Source: Microcebus murinus
Taxonomy: Eukaryota; Chordata; Mammalia; Primates; Cheirogaleidae
Reading direction: 5' to 3'
NCBI RefSeq assembly: GCF_040939455.1
Contig: NC_134117.1
Location: forward strand, 65,804,501-65,868,500
DNA: 64,000 bases
Below are positions 45,891-57,899 of the stretch, in pieces. Each line of letters starts with the position of its first letter. The stretch's first letter is position 1. The notes beneath the pieces are model-generated. The model saw only the letters and a program-made list of their open reading frames with translations, did not search any database and was not told where the DNA came from. The translations under genes were made by a program, and so were the position numbers.

Positions 45891-48800
45891 GCTTGAATTA
45901 TCAATTGGCCTTTGTGTTTTGAGCGTTGCCACCCTCTGTGCTGTTCCTACTTCTCAGAAACCACCCATTCCTTGGCCAAGTTCTTCCAAGGGTGCTTCCC
46001 CAGGTGCACCTTACTCCTCCCAAGAGACAGGAGTGGAGCTCCACAGGCAGACGGGGGCTCATCCTCTCTTTCCAAGGGAGCGGTGGTGTTCCAATGATAC
46101 AAGGGGACACAGAGAAGCCACAGACCTGTGGGAGAAAAAGGCAGCACCCGAGTCATCGGGGCACCTCCTTTCACTGTTCTGTGCTGGGTGGCTTGACAGA
46201 CCTAATCCCGTGTGTGCATGTGTGTGTTTGCGTGTGATTCGTTGATAGCAACTACTCTAAGGGCTAAACTCTGGCCAAGCCTGTAGGGACGAGCCATCTA
46301 TTCTCTATGGAGAGGAAGGCCCTGGGCTGGTCTACAGGGGAAACCGCGAGGGCGGCCTGGCCACTGTGTTTCCCTCCGCGCCAGGCTGGGGAGGGACCCT
46401 GAGGGACACAACCTATTGGAAGTTCTGGGAGGAGAGGGAAAGCCAGCAAGCCCAGAGCTGGCCTGGCCAAAGAAATGGCCCGGAAACAGAAGCAGAAAAG
46501 GCTTAGGGGATTCTCTGACAGTCCCTACAGCTCCGAGGGGACTCTTAGGATTATTTTTATAACTTTTATAGAGATAGCACAGGTTCATTCCCAAAGCAGT
46601 GCTGTGGTTGAAAGAGCACGGCATATACAAGCAAAAGTGATTTCGAACCAATTTATGTCCTTTGCTTGTGCTTCTGCAGGCCACAAAGGGGAGGCATGGT
46701 CTCGGGCAGTGGTTCTTAAATCACCCTTTCCTTCTCCCTCACGCCGCCTCCTCCTCGCTGCAGCTGCTCCCCAGGGCTCGGCCCTCAAGGATCCCTGAGC
46801 ACGGCCCTGGGCTCTCGCCCCGAGGCTTAGCCTCCACCTCTGTCCCTTTCCTCTCCATCCTCCAACACAAAAACAAGGATGGTCACCTCGGAGGCAAGCA
46901 GGGGAGGAAAGGGCATCAGGCCAGGCTAGAAGTCTGCTTAGTGGGTGTGAGCGGGGGCGGGGGCTGAGCTGGGGACACGGTTATGTCAATGCTTTATTCC
47001 ATCACTTTCTACCTGAGCAACATTATGGGCTCCACAGAGAGGGGTGCAATTGCTCAGCAATTCCTTCTGCTCACGGTCCTGTGCCTCTCCTCCGCACGTG
47101 ACCTTCTTTCACCCTGAGTGTGAGCTCACGGTTTGGGAACCTCCAGCTGCCTGGTTGAGTTTACTCAGACTTTTGTTGCAAATCTCAGGACCAGGGAACG
47201 AGCAGCCTCATGATCCTGGGGTGAAGCATGTTGTCTCCTCATCTGAATCAGTTCACACGCGCCCTGTGACATGCCAGGCAGGCGGCACACAGCCTGTGTC
47301 CCCAGGATTTTAGCTTGTGGCCCTGATTCTGCCTTGCAAGGACCACACTGTAGAGGCTGAATCTCTGACAAGCTTTGGTGGAGGAGCAGCCCGAGTCCAG
47401 CAGCTGGAACAGAGCCTGTCTGAGCTCCAGTTCTGCGGTGTGACACCCAGGTGGCCTCCCTGTGGGCTTCTCCAGCCCACAGCCAAGCTCCCAGTGAACC
47501 AGGCCTGGCCGACAGTCCCAGGTCATGGCTTTGTGGGGGGAGGTCAGAATTTGTTTGGTATCGACTGATTCCCAGAAACCCAAAAGAACTCTGAGTTTAA
47601 AGAACCTGGCTGTCTGTGCGGCTGGTGACTTCAATAGTGAGTGAGTTCTCAGCCTAGTGAACTCACATAATGGCATGTTTATGTGTCAAGATGCAGCTAC
47701 AGAAATCTGAAAAGGAATGGCTTACAGTTGGGTCTATTTATTTGTCCTGGAACGAGACATCTGGGACAGGAGTCCAGGTGTAAGGTGGCCCCGGCATGGC
47801 AGCATCTGTACCCCAGCCTCTTTCTCTTTCCGACCTTCTGTCCTCAGATTATGACTTTCATTTGCATGGTCATTGTTGGGTGGTAAAATAGTGGCTGCCC
47901 GTTCTTCAGCCTCGTGTTCATACCCTGAGCAGGACGTGGAAGGAAGTACCACGGGTGGGGCGGTGCTATGGAGGGGAAAGGGCCCTTTCCCAGACCTTTC
48001 CAGCAGACCTGCTCATGTCTCATTGGCCAGACTGGGGCACGTGGCCACTCGTAGCTTCCGGGGAGGTTGGAATGTAATTGTCTAGCTGCTACATTGCCCC
48101 CCAAAGATTCTAGGAGTAGAGAAAGGGGGCAATGGACACTGGATGGGAAAATCACAGAGTCTGTCACAACATGTGGATCTGGTTCCCTGAGTGGGAATGG
48201 GTTGATATGAACACTCCAGTCACCCCCAAATTTTACTTCTACCTTCAGCAAGGTCTCTCCAGTGTCCTTGTGACTCTGGGGCTATTCGAGGAGACTTCAA
48301 GACTGATGTCGGAACAACTCTGCCTCAGGCGTTTGCACCTTGAATTCAGCTTTTGTGCACTTGTGCAGGCAATGGGCTTTCGGGCCATTCACAGTTGGCT
48401 ACTCTCAGCCTGCAGTCAGCTGTGTGACTCTGGGCACAGAGTCCCCGCTCGACTTCGTGGCATCGGGAGCTCTCCCTCCACCGCCTCCCTCGGCACTCTC
48501 GATCGCCTTGCACATCCTCCTCCTGCGCTCGCCCCACGTGCGTCTTGTTGACTTCTTCCCCTTCCCTCCAATTTTTCTATCAGAGTAGCCCGAGGATCAG
48601 TCTGGCAGAGCAGGGTATTTACTGGAGGGCAGAGAGCAGGGAGGCGGAGAGACCGGACCTCTAGCAAACTCTGGAAGGAGCAAAGCCGGAAATGCTGACA
48701 GGGTAATAGCTGCAACCTCGTCATTTTATTTTGCCGAAGACGCCTCAGTCAAGTGGCAAGCGAAGGGACAGAGGCCTATCAGGGAAAGGCCAGCTGGGCC

Positions 48801-49909
48801 AGGGAGTCACCAAGGAGCCCACGCAGGTCTCTTTGGTGGTGATGACTGCTTGACAAGGAAGACAGGGCATCTTGGGGACTTACTTCACAACCCTGTGAGC
48901 CCCATCGTAGAAGGACTAGGCTGCCCAGATGGCGTGACTCGGTCCTCTCCATGAAGGACTGCTGGCAGGGATGAGCTGGAACAAGGCTTCCTGGTGGCCT
49001 TTCTCAGTGTCACCTGCTATTTGTTCAATCCTTTTCTTCCTACTCTTTGGGAAGCTCCTCCACCCCCCAGCCTGAATTACCCCTGTCCTCCTGCTTCATG
49101 CTTTGGGTGTTTGCCTGGTGGGCACTTCTAGGTGCCTTAAGGGCCTTAATAAGATCTGAAACACATACTTCCAGCAGCATCACTCTTGCCTGCCTTGGAA
49201 AATTCTTGCCTAAGTGAAATCTAAACAGCCTTTAATTATATGTTACCTCTCAAGGACCATTTAAGAACCAAACCAGTATTTACAAATGGATTCGAAATTT
49301 TCTCAGTAACGGGAATTAATTCTGTTACCTCTCAGTGCCTAGGAAAGCAAACAAAAGAGGAGGAAGGCTTATATTTGTCCAATGATATGGGCAAATCAGG
49401 CAGCCTTAGGATTTTATCCAATTGGAAACGCACTAACAAACGTTAGGCTGTATTTGATCAGAGGCAACAGGATTGCTGCAGGGAGAGTAGTTGCTGCTCC
49501 TGAGTAGAATTTGCCTGACTCTAAGACGCAAGGAGGTAGACAGTAGGAGTGTCAGCACCTTCCTTCCACAGCTGGGTGCTCATGGCAGCAGGACAGCCTC
49601 CTCCTGGGAGTGGAGGCAGGGCCGTCCCTGAGCCAGGCCAGTCTCTATTCCACCTGGCGTGGGGTCTGGTCCTAGTTGTGAGGTTGAGTGACCTGCATGA
49701 AGGGAGTCCTTTGCCCAGGGAGTCACAGTGATCCCTGACCCCCAACAATACAATGTGAGCTTGGTCTATATCATTGGCTGATGCCTCAGTTTCCCCCATT
49801 AGTGTAGCTGTGCTTTATTAAGACTAAAACTGTATCCTGAATTTTCAACTATTTTGTCTGGACCCCTGATGCCCTCCCCAACCCTTGCAGATGGACTCCT
49901 CCACCCAGT
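45891..49909. other. Anonymous non-coding sequence
   Basis: Four kilobases with no gene, RNA or repeat I can name. Composition is moderate to GC-rich. 48440-48545 has a small CpG cluster. Frames of 60-142 codons occur on both strands, mutually overlapping and without domains. This is the longest repeat-poor stretch and the best place to look for conserved non-coding elements by alignment. Confidence 0.5.
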
Positions 49910-50085
49910 CCCACCACTGCCTAATGGAAATGAAATGTGAGCCACATCTGTGATCTGAAATTTTCTAGAAGCCACATTAAAAAAGTAAAAGGAAACAGGC
50001 AATATTGATTTTAATAACATATTTTATTTAACCCAGTATATTACAATATCATTTAACATGTAATCAACATAAAATTATAATTGAG
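49910..50085 (-). mobile_element. hAT-type DNA transposon, first part
   Basis: 'gaaatgtgagccacatctgt' and 'gccacattaaaaaagtaaaa', then 'taacatattttatttaaccc' and 'catttaacatgtaatcaaca', correspond to a mammalian hAT-type (Charlie-like) element. It breaks at 50085 and resumes after the LTR at 50775. Strand follows my recollection of the family and is uncertain. Confidence 0.65.
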
Positions 50086-50774
50086 TGTTTTTTAGTCGGA
50101 GTTCTCTAGAGGGATGGAACCAATAGCATATATATAGAGAAATATATATGAAAAGGGATTTTTTAAAGGAAAATTGGCTTACCTGATTATGGAGGATGAG
50201 AAGCCCCAGGACAGGCCATCTGCAAGCTGGGGAACCAAGGAAACTGGCAACATGGTGACAAGTCCAAAGGCCTCGGAACCAGAGAAGCTGATGCTGTAAT
50301 TTCCAGTCTGAGGCCAAAGGCCCAAGAGCCCAGGGTGCTGCTGGTGAAAGTTCCAGAGTCCAAAAGCCAGAGAATGTGGAATTCTACTTAATAATGTCTG
50401 AGGGCAGGAGAAGAAGGGCATCCAAGCTCTGGAAGACTGAGAGCAAGAAGTTCCCCTTCCTCCACCTTTTTGTTCCATCCAGGCCCCAGCTGGTGGGATA
50501 GTGCCGCCCCCGTTAAGGGCGGATCTTCTGAGCTCAGTCCACTGACTCGCACGTGCCAATCTCATTTGGAAATGCCCTTGCAGACGCACCTGCGGCAGCC
50601 CAACATTCTGGCCAAGTGCCAAACCACCCGGCTTTCCCCTTTGGTAGAAGAGGACGGGCTCAGTGCCCAGTGAAGCACTGAAACTAGTTAATGCAAGGAG
50701 AATAAATAATCCTTTACTAGCTGTCTGGAAATCTCTTACTTCAGTCAAGTTGACACACTAAATCAGCCATTACA
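50086..50774 (-). mobile_element. ERVL LTR (MLT2-like), antisense, inserted in the hAT element
   Basis: On the minus strand it begins tgtaatggctgatttagtgt and ends ...gactaaaaaaca-like, with 'gtcaacttgactgaagtaag', 'gccttcagtctgaggccaaa' like text in reverse and 'attggttccatccctctaga' near its end. These are features of HERV-L type MLT2 LTRs. The plus-strand view shows 'agttctctagagggatggaa' at the left edge. The hAT text is continuous across it. It is a solo LTR, non-coding. Confidence 0.75.
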
Positions 50775-50905
50775 ACGAGATGCTTTACCTTTGTGGTTTG
50801 ATACTAAGTCTTTGAAATCTGGTATTTTGCTACTACAGCACTTCTCAATTCAGACTGGCCACATTTCAAGCAGGTGGCTGCAGCACAGCTGTGGAGTCTT
50901 GGCAT
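50775..50905 (-). mobile_element. hAT-type DNA transposon, second part
   Basis: 'gatactaagtctttgaaatc', 'actacagcacttctcaattc' and 'gactggccacatttcaagca' continue directly from the text that stops at 50085. Confidence 0.65.
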
Positions 50906-50946
50906 CTTTAAGGCCTCCAAATCCCAGCTGGGGTCCTGTTGGCTCC

Positions 50947-51392
50947 TATGATGGCTAATTTTATGTGTCCACTTGATTTGGCTATGGGGTGCCCAGATAT
51001 TTGGTGAAACATCATTTCTGGGGTGTGTCTATGAGAGTGTCTGGATGAGATTAGCATTCAAATTGGTGGACTGAGGAAAGTAGACTGGTCTTTCTAGTGT
51101 GGGTGGGCATCGTTCACTCTACCAAAGGTCTGAATAGAATAGAAGACTGAGCAAGAAAGAATTCTCCCTCTCTGCTTGACTGCCTTTGAGCTGGGTTGTG
51201 GGTCTTTTTCTGCTCCAGACTTGGGCTCAGACTGGGACTTACACTATCAGCTCTTCTGGCTCTCAGGCCTATGGACTCAGACTGGTTTTTGTGGGTCCCC
51301 AGCTTGCAGATGGAAGATATGGGGACTTCTTAGCCTTCGTAATTACATGAGCCAATTTCTTATGGTGTGTATGTATGTGTGTGTGTATATAT

Positions 51393-51438
<46 letters not shown>

Positions 51439-51478
51439 CTCTTTGGTTCTGTTTCTCTGGAGAACACAGGCTAATATA
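50947..51478 (+). mobile_element. ERVL-type LTR (MLT2-like) with (TA)n
   Basis: Starts 'tatgatggctaattttatgt' and ends 'ctctggagaacacaggctaa', with 'gtgggtgggcatcgttcact', 'gtctgaatagaatagaagac' and 'acatgagccaatttcttatg' between. The position where the family has a short TA/CA run has grown to about 70 bases (51365-51437). It is a solo LTR. Confidence 0.75.
51365..51437. repeat. (GT)n(TA)n tract
   Basis: Compound GTAT/GT run followed by about 40 bases of alternating TA, within the LTR. Confidence 0.96.
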
Positions 51479-51809
51479 GCTCCTCATGGACTGAATATTT
51501 GGAAATGTAATATTTGATGACCAAATATGTTATGAAGATGCCAGTTGGTGGATTCCATCTTCATATATCAAGGTACAAGAGAGGCAGCATTCTGAGCTTC
51601 TCTGGGTCAGAATCCAGGCAGAAATTAGAAGGCAATTATGAAGTGTGATCCAAGTAACAAGGTGGCATCAGGGGACCAGCAGAAGAAGACAGAATCTAAG
51701 AATGAGGCCATTCTTCAATTCTGAGCTCCTGGATTACTTCTGTTTGTCTCCCTGCCTCCAGACCAACCTTCCCTCCAGTGATCTCCACACAATCTAATCA
51801 TGGTAGTTG
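51479..51809. other. Anonymous non-coding sequence
   Basis: Nothing recognised. Confidence 0.5.
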
Positions 51810-52290
51810 ACCCTTGGCTTAGGACACATTTTGCCTGTGGGGTGATGTTCAAACACCCATTGGTGTATTCAAGAACCTTCAGATCCTATCTTCTACTTAT
51901 CTTCTCAGCCATACATGTCCACATCCCCAATCCTCATTGCACACATAAGAGTTTATGCTCCTTGTGCTACAAAGCTTCTGTGCCTTTGTATATGGTTTTC
52001 TCACTGCCCAGAAGTCACTACCCTTCCCATTCTTCAGCTTTATTCTTCTATTTGTCCTCCAGGAAATCACATAGATGTCACCTTCTTCAAGAATCTTCCC
52101 TGATATCCTCTCTTATCTTCACTCCTGGTTGGGTCAGATGTTGGTATCTTGTATTCCCCAAATCACTCTCAGCGTCTCTATGATTGCACTCATCTCACTA
52201 CCTTTTAATCACTTGTTTGCCTTCACATCAGACCATGAGGTTCGTGAAGGCATCTCTATCTTTGCAAGACACAGCACTGGGCTCAGCTTG
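51810..52290 (+). mobile_element. L2 LINE 3' region
   Basis: 'ccacatccccaatcctcatt', 'tttatattcttctatttgtc' like text, 'aaatcacatagatgtcacct', 'tcttcaagaatcttccctga' and 'accatgaggttcgtgaaggc' follow the L2 C-terminal coding and 3' UTR order. Coding frames are broken. Confidence 0.75.
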
Positions 52291-53104
52291 AGGTGGCCTC
52301 AGGAAGGTTTATGCAATGACCAATGCAGCGTCCTCCCTAGATTCTACGAAGACTATCAGTGGGGACTGGGCCCAAACCAAGCCTGCTTATTCTGAGCTTC
52401 CCACGTGGTTCAAACTGTGACTTTCCAACCACTTCATGGCTAAGCCAACTTAGCCTGGGACCCACACCTTTGGGAAAGCAATTTTTTAGGTATGCGGAAA
52501 AAGACTGTGTGGCCAAAGATGTTAATTACAGCATGGCCTCAGATACAAAAGCAGAAGAAACAATGAAATTACAATGAATAAGTAAATTATAGCATGTCAG
52601 TGAGCTGGAATTCATGAACTCTTAAAAACAATGATTATAAAGACAGTGGAACAGCACCAAAAAGGAAAGACTTAGCATTTTTTATGCACCTCCTCAAAAA
52701 GAAAATTGAACTCTGTTAAACAACAGTTTATCTGTTCATTCATTAATTAATTCACAAATATTTGTTGCATACTTATGATGTACAAGGCACTTCTCATTTG
52801 TAAGAAGTCTAGATTTTAATTAAGTGTTCCAGGAGAAATGGAAGGTAGGAATATATCACTCATCACACAATGTTTGCTTTAGAGATATCCTCACTCACCA
52901 TGTCTCCCTTCATGAAGTTCCTCTTGTAAGTTCTCTTAAAATCTCCTCTTCCCTTGCAGTCCAGCCTCACCTGATTTCCCTCCCATCATTTCCATCCCCT
53001 CATATCCCTTCTTGTCCTGGGTGAGCAGTTTACCTATTCTTCTCCAAGTTTCTCCAGTCTTGCATCCTTACACCCGTTACCCTTTCAGTGAACAGGAGGT
53101 TTTT
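52291..53104. other. Mostly anonymous; short antisense L2 end at 52735-52840
   Basis: 'ttcacaaatatttgttgcat' and 'atgatgtacaaggcacttct' at 52751-52794 are the reverse complement of the L2 terminus. The rest is unassigned and AT-rich. Confidence 0.5.
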
Positions 53105-53111
53105 TAGAACT

Positions 53112-53517
<406 letters not shown>

Positions 53518-53530
53518 TAGAGCTTTTCTT

Positions 53531-53757
53531 AGAAGGCAGTCAAGGGATTGTAAATAACAAACTATGTTTCCTGGCCACAGTACTTTTTCTATCCTGTTAC
53601 AGATGTGCACTAGGGGCAAAATACCTAATTGGAGATGTTGGTCACCTCGGATCTTGGTCCCCTCTAAGCTCAATGTGGTGGATCGCAAACAAGAACCCTT
53701 AGTCCCCTGTGCAGATCCCCTCTGGGATGGGTTAAGACTCCTTGCCTTTCCATTTAA
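53531..53757. other. Short unique spacer
   Basis: Nothing recognised. Confidence 0.5.
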
Positions 53758-54149
53758 TGTTGCTGTAAGGCTGGGTAATGTATAAAGAAGAGAGGTTTTA
53801 TTTGGCTCACGTTTCTGCAGGGTGTACAAGAAACATGGTGCCAGCATCTGCTGTTTGTGAGGGCTTCAGCCTGCTTCCACTCATGGCAGAGGCGAAGGGG
53901 AACAGGCTTGTGCAGAGATCACATGGCGAGAGAGAAAGCAAGGGCGGGGGAAGTACCAAGCTCTTTTTGACAACCAGCTCTCTCAGAAACTGATAGAGCG
54001 AGGGCTCACTCACCCCGCCACCACTGGAGGGCATACTCTATTCACAGGGATCTGTCCACGTGCCCCAAACACCTCCCAGCAGGCCCTGCCTCCAACATTG
54101 GAGATCAGATTTTAGCATGAGGTCTGGGAGGTAAACATCCAAACTACCA
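53758..54149 (-). mobile_element. ERVL-MaLR LTR, antisense
   Basis: The plus strand shows 'tgggtaatgtataaagaaga', 'tggctcacgtttctgcaggg', 'cttccactcatggcagaggc', 'acctcccagcaggccctgcc' and terminal 'aacatccaaactacca'. These are the reverse-complement landmarks of a MaLR (MST/THE1-like) LTR. A few bases near the left end are missing. No internal region is attached. Confidence 0.85.
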
Positions 54150-54904
54150 CAGTCCTCATTAGTTTTCAAGAGGGCCTGAAGCTGATACCAATAGTGTTTA
54201 AAAGAAGTCATATGGAACATTCTATGGCCAAGACTTTTGCTGTGGCTATTCTCTCCTTGTAAGAGTGGGGAGGAAATTGCTGGAAGAGAAGACAGAGTGG
54301 CAGTTGGCCTAGTTCTGGGTATGGCCCAGTGGTATTTAAATAATTCATATATTTAAAATAACAAAATAAATATTTTATGGGTCTTTAAATTTCAGGAACA
54401 AGCTGCATCCTTGAAACCCATAGATTAAAAACTAGACTCCAGTCACGAATACCGTTGCACAGTAAAATGCTGCTATTAGTGCACACGCATAATTCAGAGC
54501 CGACAGGGTTTCACACTCAGGGGCCTTCGGAATGCAGCTCGACTGCCTCAGACCCAACGCTGGGGAAGAGGCTGCTTCTCCCTTCTCTGCTGAGGCTGTT
54601 GAGTCCTTTGAACAATAATCTCTTGATCCAAACAAGGTGGGATCCTTGTTCCTGCGAATCTTCGTCTCTGGGAGGGAAAATTTACAACTCACTCCCGACC
54701 ATCTTGAGTATCTCAAAGAAACCTGTTGATAAAACGTGGCGGGAGGGTGTGCATTAATAGTCATCAGGCAGGACAATAAGGTTGGTGGGAGCTGCATAAT
54801 TTTTCTATTTGTCTCTATTTCCCAAGAGGGTTTTGGAGATGATGCAAAGTACTTGCAGCAATGTGACTAGAATATTTCCTCAAAAGGGTTGCTTAGTCTC
54901 ATTC
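54150..54904. other. Anonymous non-coding sequence
   Basis: No element recognised. Overlapping frames of about 100-120 codons on opposite strands have no domain. Confidence 0.5.
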
Positions 54905-55060
54905 TGTCTATTTTAAAATATAATGCTTATTGATTTTCTTGCACAATTATAGAAGTAATGTATGACTATCATATAAAATTTGGAAAATATGGCAAGTGCA
55001 AAGAGGGGGAAAAAAGGCATCTGTAATTGATCTCATTAGTTTTCGTGATCATGGTATCTC
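54905..55060 (+). mobile_element. L1ME-type LINE 3' UTR fragment
   Basis: 'tataatgcttattgattttc', 'atagaagtaatgtatgacta' and 'taaaatttggaaaatatggc' are L1ME 3' UTR landmarks. A 40-base GA-rich tract follows at 55088-55126. Confidence 0.6.
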
Positions 55061-55087
55061 CCCTGCCAGATAAGTATAATTATTTTT

Positions 55088-55126
55088 AGAGAGAGAGACA
55101 GAGAGAAAGAGAGAGAGGGAGAGAAA
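55088..55126. repeat. GA-rich simple repeat
   Basis: (GA)n with c and a interruptions. Confidence 0.9.
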
Positions 55127-55403
55127 AGGCCTAATTTCTATGCTTAAGCATCTTTTTCTCTTTCCTTTGTTCTCGTATTAGCTCTCTTCTGGTTCTTTTG
55201 TTACCTAGGTTAAAAGCAGTTTTGAAGGAGGGTACTTTTTTCTATCACTTGCATCCGTCCCTCATCAGTATCACGGGTCTTGACTGGGGCATATTTTTGG
55301 AATTAATTACAAAGATTTCTTTTCCCTTATCACAGAAGAGAAAATCTGTGCAACTTGAACCTTTGTGTGGTGATCCCAGAGAACTGATGAAAAAGACTTA
55401 AGG
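55127..55403. other. Unique spacer
   Basis: Nothing recognised. Ends at the MER20 terminal repeat. Confidence 0.5.
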
Positions 55404-55631
55404 CAGCATTTGTCAATCTTGGCTCTAAGGATATTTCAGGTTAGATGACTCTTTGTGGTGTGGAGCCTCCCTGAGCATTGTAGGGTGTTTGTCAACATCT
55501 CAGGTCTCTGCCTACTAGATGTCAGTAGCAAAATACCTTCTCTCCAGTAGTGACAACCGAAAAGGCCTGCAGACACTGCCATATGTCCCCTGGGTGGGAG
55601 GGGGCCAAATTGACCCCAGGTGAGACCACTG
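55404..55631 (-). mobile_element. MER20 hAT DNA transposon
   Basis: Ends 'cagcatttgtcaatcttggc' and 'gtgagaccactg' are the two MER20 terminal repeats. 'agcattgtagggtgtttgtc', 'tactagatgtcagtagcaaa', 'tgacaaccgaaaaggcctgc' and 'catatgtcccctgggtggga' are in reverse MER20 order. The flanking octamers acttaagg and tcttgaac match only in part. MER20 copies are non-autonomous and some act as enhancers in placental tissue. Nothing here shows that this one does. Confidence 0.9.
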
Positions 55632-56859
55632 TCTTGAACACCTAGAAGTTAGAAATGCCAGAGTTTCTGGACTCTTAATTGGTCATGGCTATAAAATATC
55701 AAGAAGGTAAGTATTTTAATGGAATTTCTGAAAACATAAATAATCAACTGCTCTTTTTCAGCAAGATGTGGATTGTTACGAAGAGATGAGAGGCCTGAAT
55801 TTGGAAGCATTACCAGTCAGGAGTTAGTCAGGGGCCGAGCAACCACTTTGGGTATTTTAATCAGAAAGGAACTAGGGACTTAATCAGCAGGGAACTAGGA
55901 GCTTACAGAACCCTTAGAAGAGCTGGGAAGAAGTCTGAATGAAGATCAAGACGTGCACTTTGCTGGCTTTCAGGAAGTTTGGAAATCAGGGCTAATGGAC
56001 AAGGTTTCCAGGAGATCAGAAGGCTGCAGGCAGCCCAGAGGGTTTGTTACTGATGATCTCAACAGCTTGTAGCAGCAGCGTGAGTCGTTTTTAGGAAGAA
56101 CCTGGAAGCTGCTGGCACTTCCACGTATTTGCCATCTGCTGACACCCAGAGCCTGTCTGTAGCTGCCATGGAATAAGAGAATGGCTCCTCCTCTTCTGCC
56201 TCCCAGACCTTCTCTGAATATCTCTCCGTGGCCAAATCTCTCTAAAATCCTGCTGGCCAGGAAGTCTTGGAAATGTAGTTTCCAGGCCTTCAGCCCTGCA
56301 GCCCCAGAAGGTGCTGAGAAGGACAGGGATGTGCCTGAGACAGTTGAGGAGATAGTGTGATGTGGCAGAGGGCATTTATTCAAGTGTCCTTTGTTAGTAT
56401 TAGGATTTGACAGGAGACATAGCCTACTCTGGTGATGCTGTATTGACAAAATAACCTTAAGATCCTTCTATCTAGTTTGATTGCCATGTCTTGTGCATTG
56501 TTAAGGAACTATAGAGGCTAAAGCTATGAAATGTATAACATAGATGAAGTTTCCTGGTGCCAATATGACAAATAAACCTGTCTTTGCATCAAAATATATG
56601 AAAAAAAAGTATGAAGCTGCATAGATATCTTCATCTATTCATTTACTTGATGTTATCTCATAAATCCCCCAATATCTATTATTTAAATGTTCAAATATTA
56701 CTTTTATTATGAAAAATAAGCTTAATAAACTTGAAAAAGGATTACTGCTATTAAAAAAATTCCAAAAGCATGATATCTATTTTATTACATATTTCAAAAA
56801 CATTATTTTAAACACTATACATTATTTAGTCATGTGGATTTAAAATTTTACATAAATCT
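55632..56859. other. Unassigned sequence, possibly an old repeat at 55780-56340
   Basis: Text such as 'gaggcctgaatttggaagca' and 'cttagaagagctgggaagaa' gives the impression of a diverged interspersed repeat, but I cannot name it. At 56568-56590 'aataaacctgtctttgcatc' precedes an A-run, which might mark a retrocopy end. No target duplication is found. Confidence 0.4.
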
Positions 56860-57180
56860 TCGTCCCCAACTTTAGTTAATTCCTTAGGCTGGTTCCTAGA
56901 AGTGGATCACTCATCCAAAACTATGAATCGTTTTACCAAATGTTTGTAGTGATTAGCTACCACCAGTGACATATGAGAATTCCCGTTTTCTGCCACTTTG
57001 TATTCAAACTATTTATCCAAAAACAAAACAAAACAAAACAAAACGACTTTGCCCTATTTATAGGCATATTTTATCTTATTGTATAGTCTTGCATTTCTTT
57101 GGCTTTACTAATGGGATTGGACTCTACAATTTTCTTTATTTAGGGTCCTGTACATGTCTTTAAAAATCCTTATTATTGTA
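56860..57180 (+). mobile_element. L1ME-type LINE 3' UTR, distal half
   Basis: 'taggctggttcctagaagtg' and 'gatcactcatccaaaactat', then 'atgagaattcccgttttctg' and 'gcatttctttggctttacta', follow the distal L1ME 3' UTR order. An (AAAAC)n run at 57019-57044 is inserted. Confidence 0.65.
57019..57044. repeat. (AAAAC)n
   Basis: Five copies of aaaac. Confidence 0.95.
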
Positions 57181-57339
57181 TAGGTCAGTAAGCTCAAGGT
57201 ACAAGACTCAAGATGAACAAAATGACATGGTGGGAAATAAGACGGCTTCCCACCCCTCTGCTTCAGCCAATCAGTATGACCCAGCAGGCAAACATTTGCC
57301 TATTTTAAGTGTATACTCCAGAGATGTTGTACACATATG

Positions 57340-57790
57340 AACGCTAAGATATATATGTGTGAAAATATGTGAATGTATACATGCATACGTTTATGATTTT
57401 TACCAAAGGGTAGAATATTATGCATGCCATTCTGAAACTTTTTTTTCTCTCAATGTAAATCAGAGAGAAACTTTTCATATATTAGTACTTAAAGATATTT
57501 CTCGATCTTTTTAATGACTAAAACATATTCTAGTTTTAATGAATAAGACATAATAGAATAAAACATATTCTATTTTATGCATGTGCTATGTTTTATTTAA
57601 CCGGTCCACTATTGATGGTCATTTTAAGTTGTTTTTGATTATTACAAATCATAGTGTAATAAATAACTTTGTATCTACTAATTTTGCAAACATATCTGCG
57701 TATCTCTAGGGTAAATTCCTAGAATTAGAAGTGCTTAGCATAGGTTACATGTATGTAAAATTTTAATAGATATAGATACAGTTATTTTTA
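57340..57790 (+). mobile_element. L1ME-type LINE 3' UTR, proximal half
   Basis: 'cattctgaaacttttttttc', 'ccactattgatggtcatttt' and 'gtgtaataaataactttgta', then 'gggtaaattcctagaattag', is the proximal L1ME 3' UTR through the 'cctagaagtgg' point. It lies downstream of the distal half at 56860, the reverse of the normal order. Confidence 0.7.
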
Positions 57791-57899
57791 CTTTAATTCT
57801 AATGTCACTAGTGTTTGCTGTTGGAAGAAAACAATTACCTACTTCTTCCTTGAGTCAGATGGGGACCATAGCCTGAGAATTTATTCTAATAATAATGGC

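Noticed and set aside
50179..50748. Minus-strand open frame of 189 codons
   Set aside because: It lies wholly within the MLT2-like LTR. LTRs of this family do not encode proteins.
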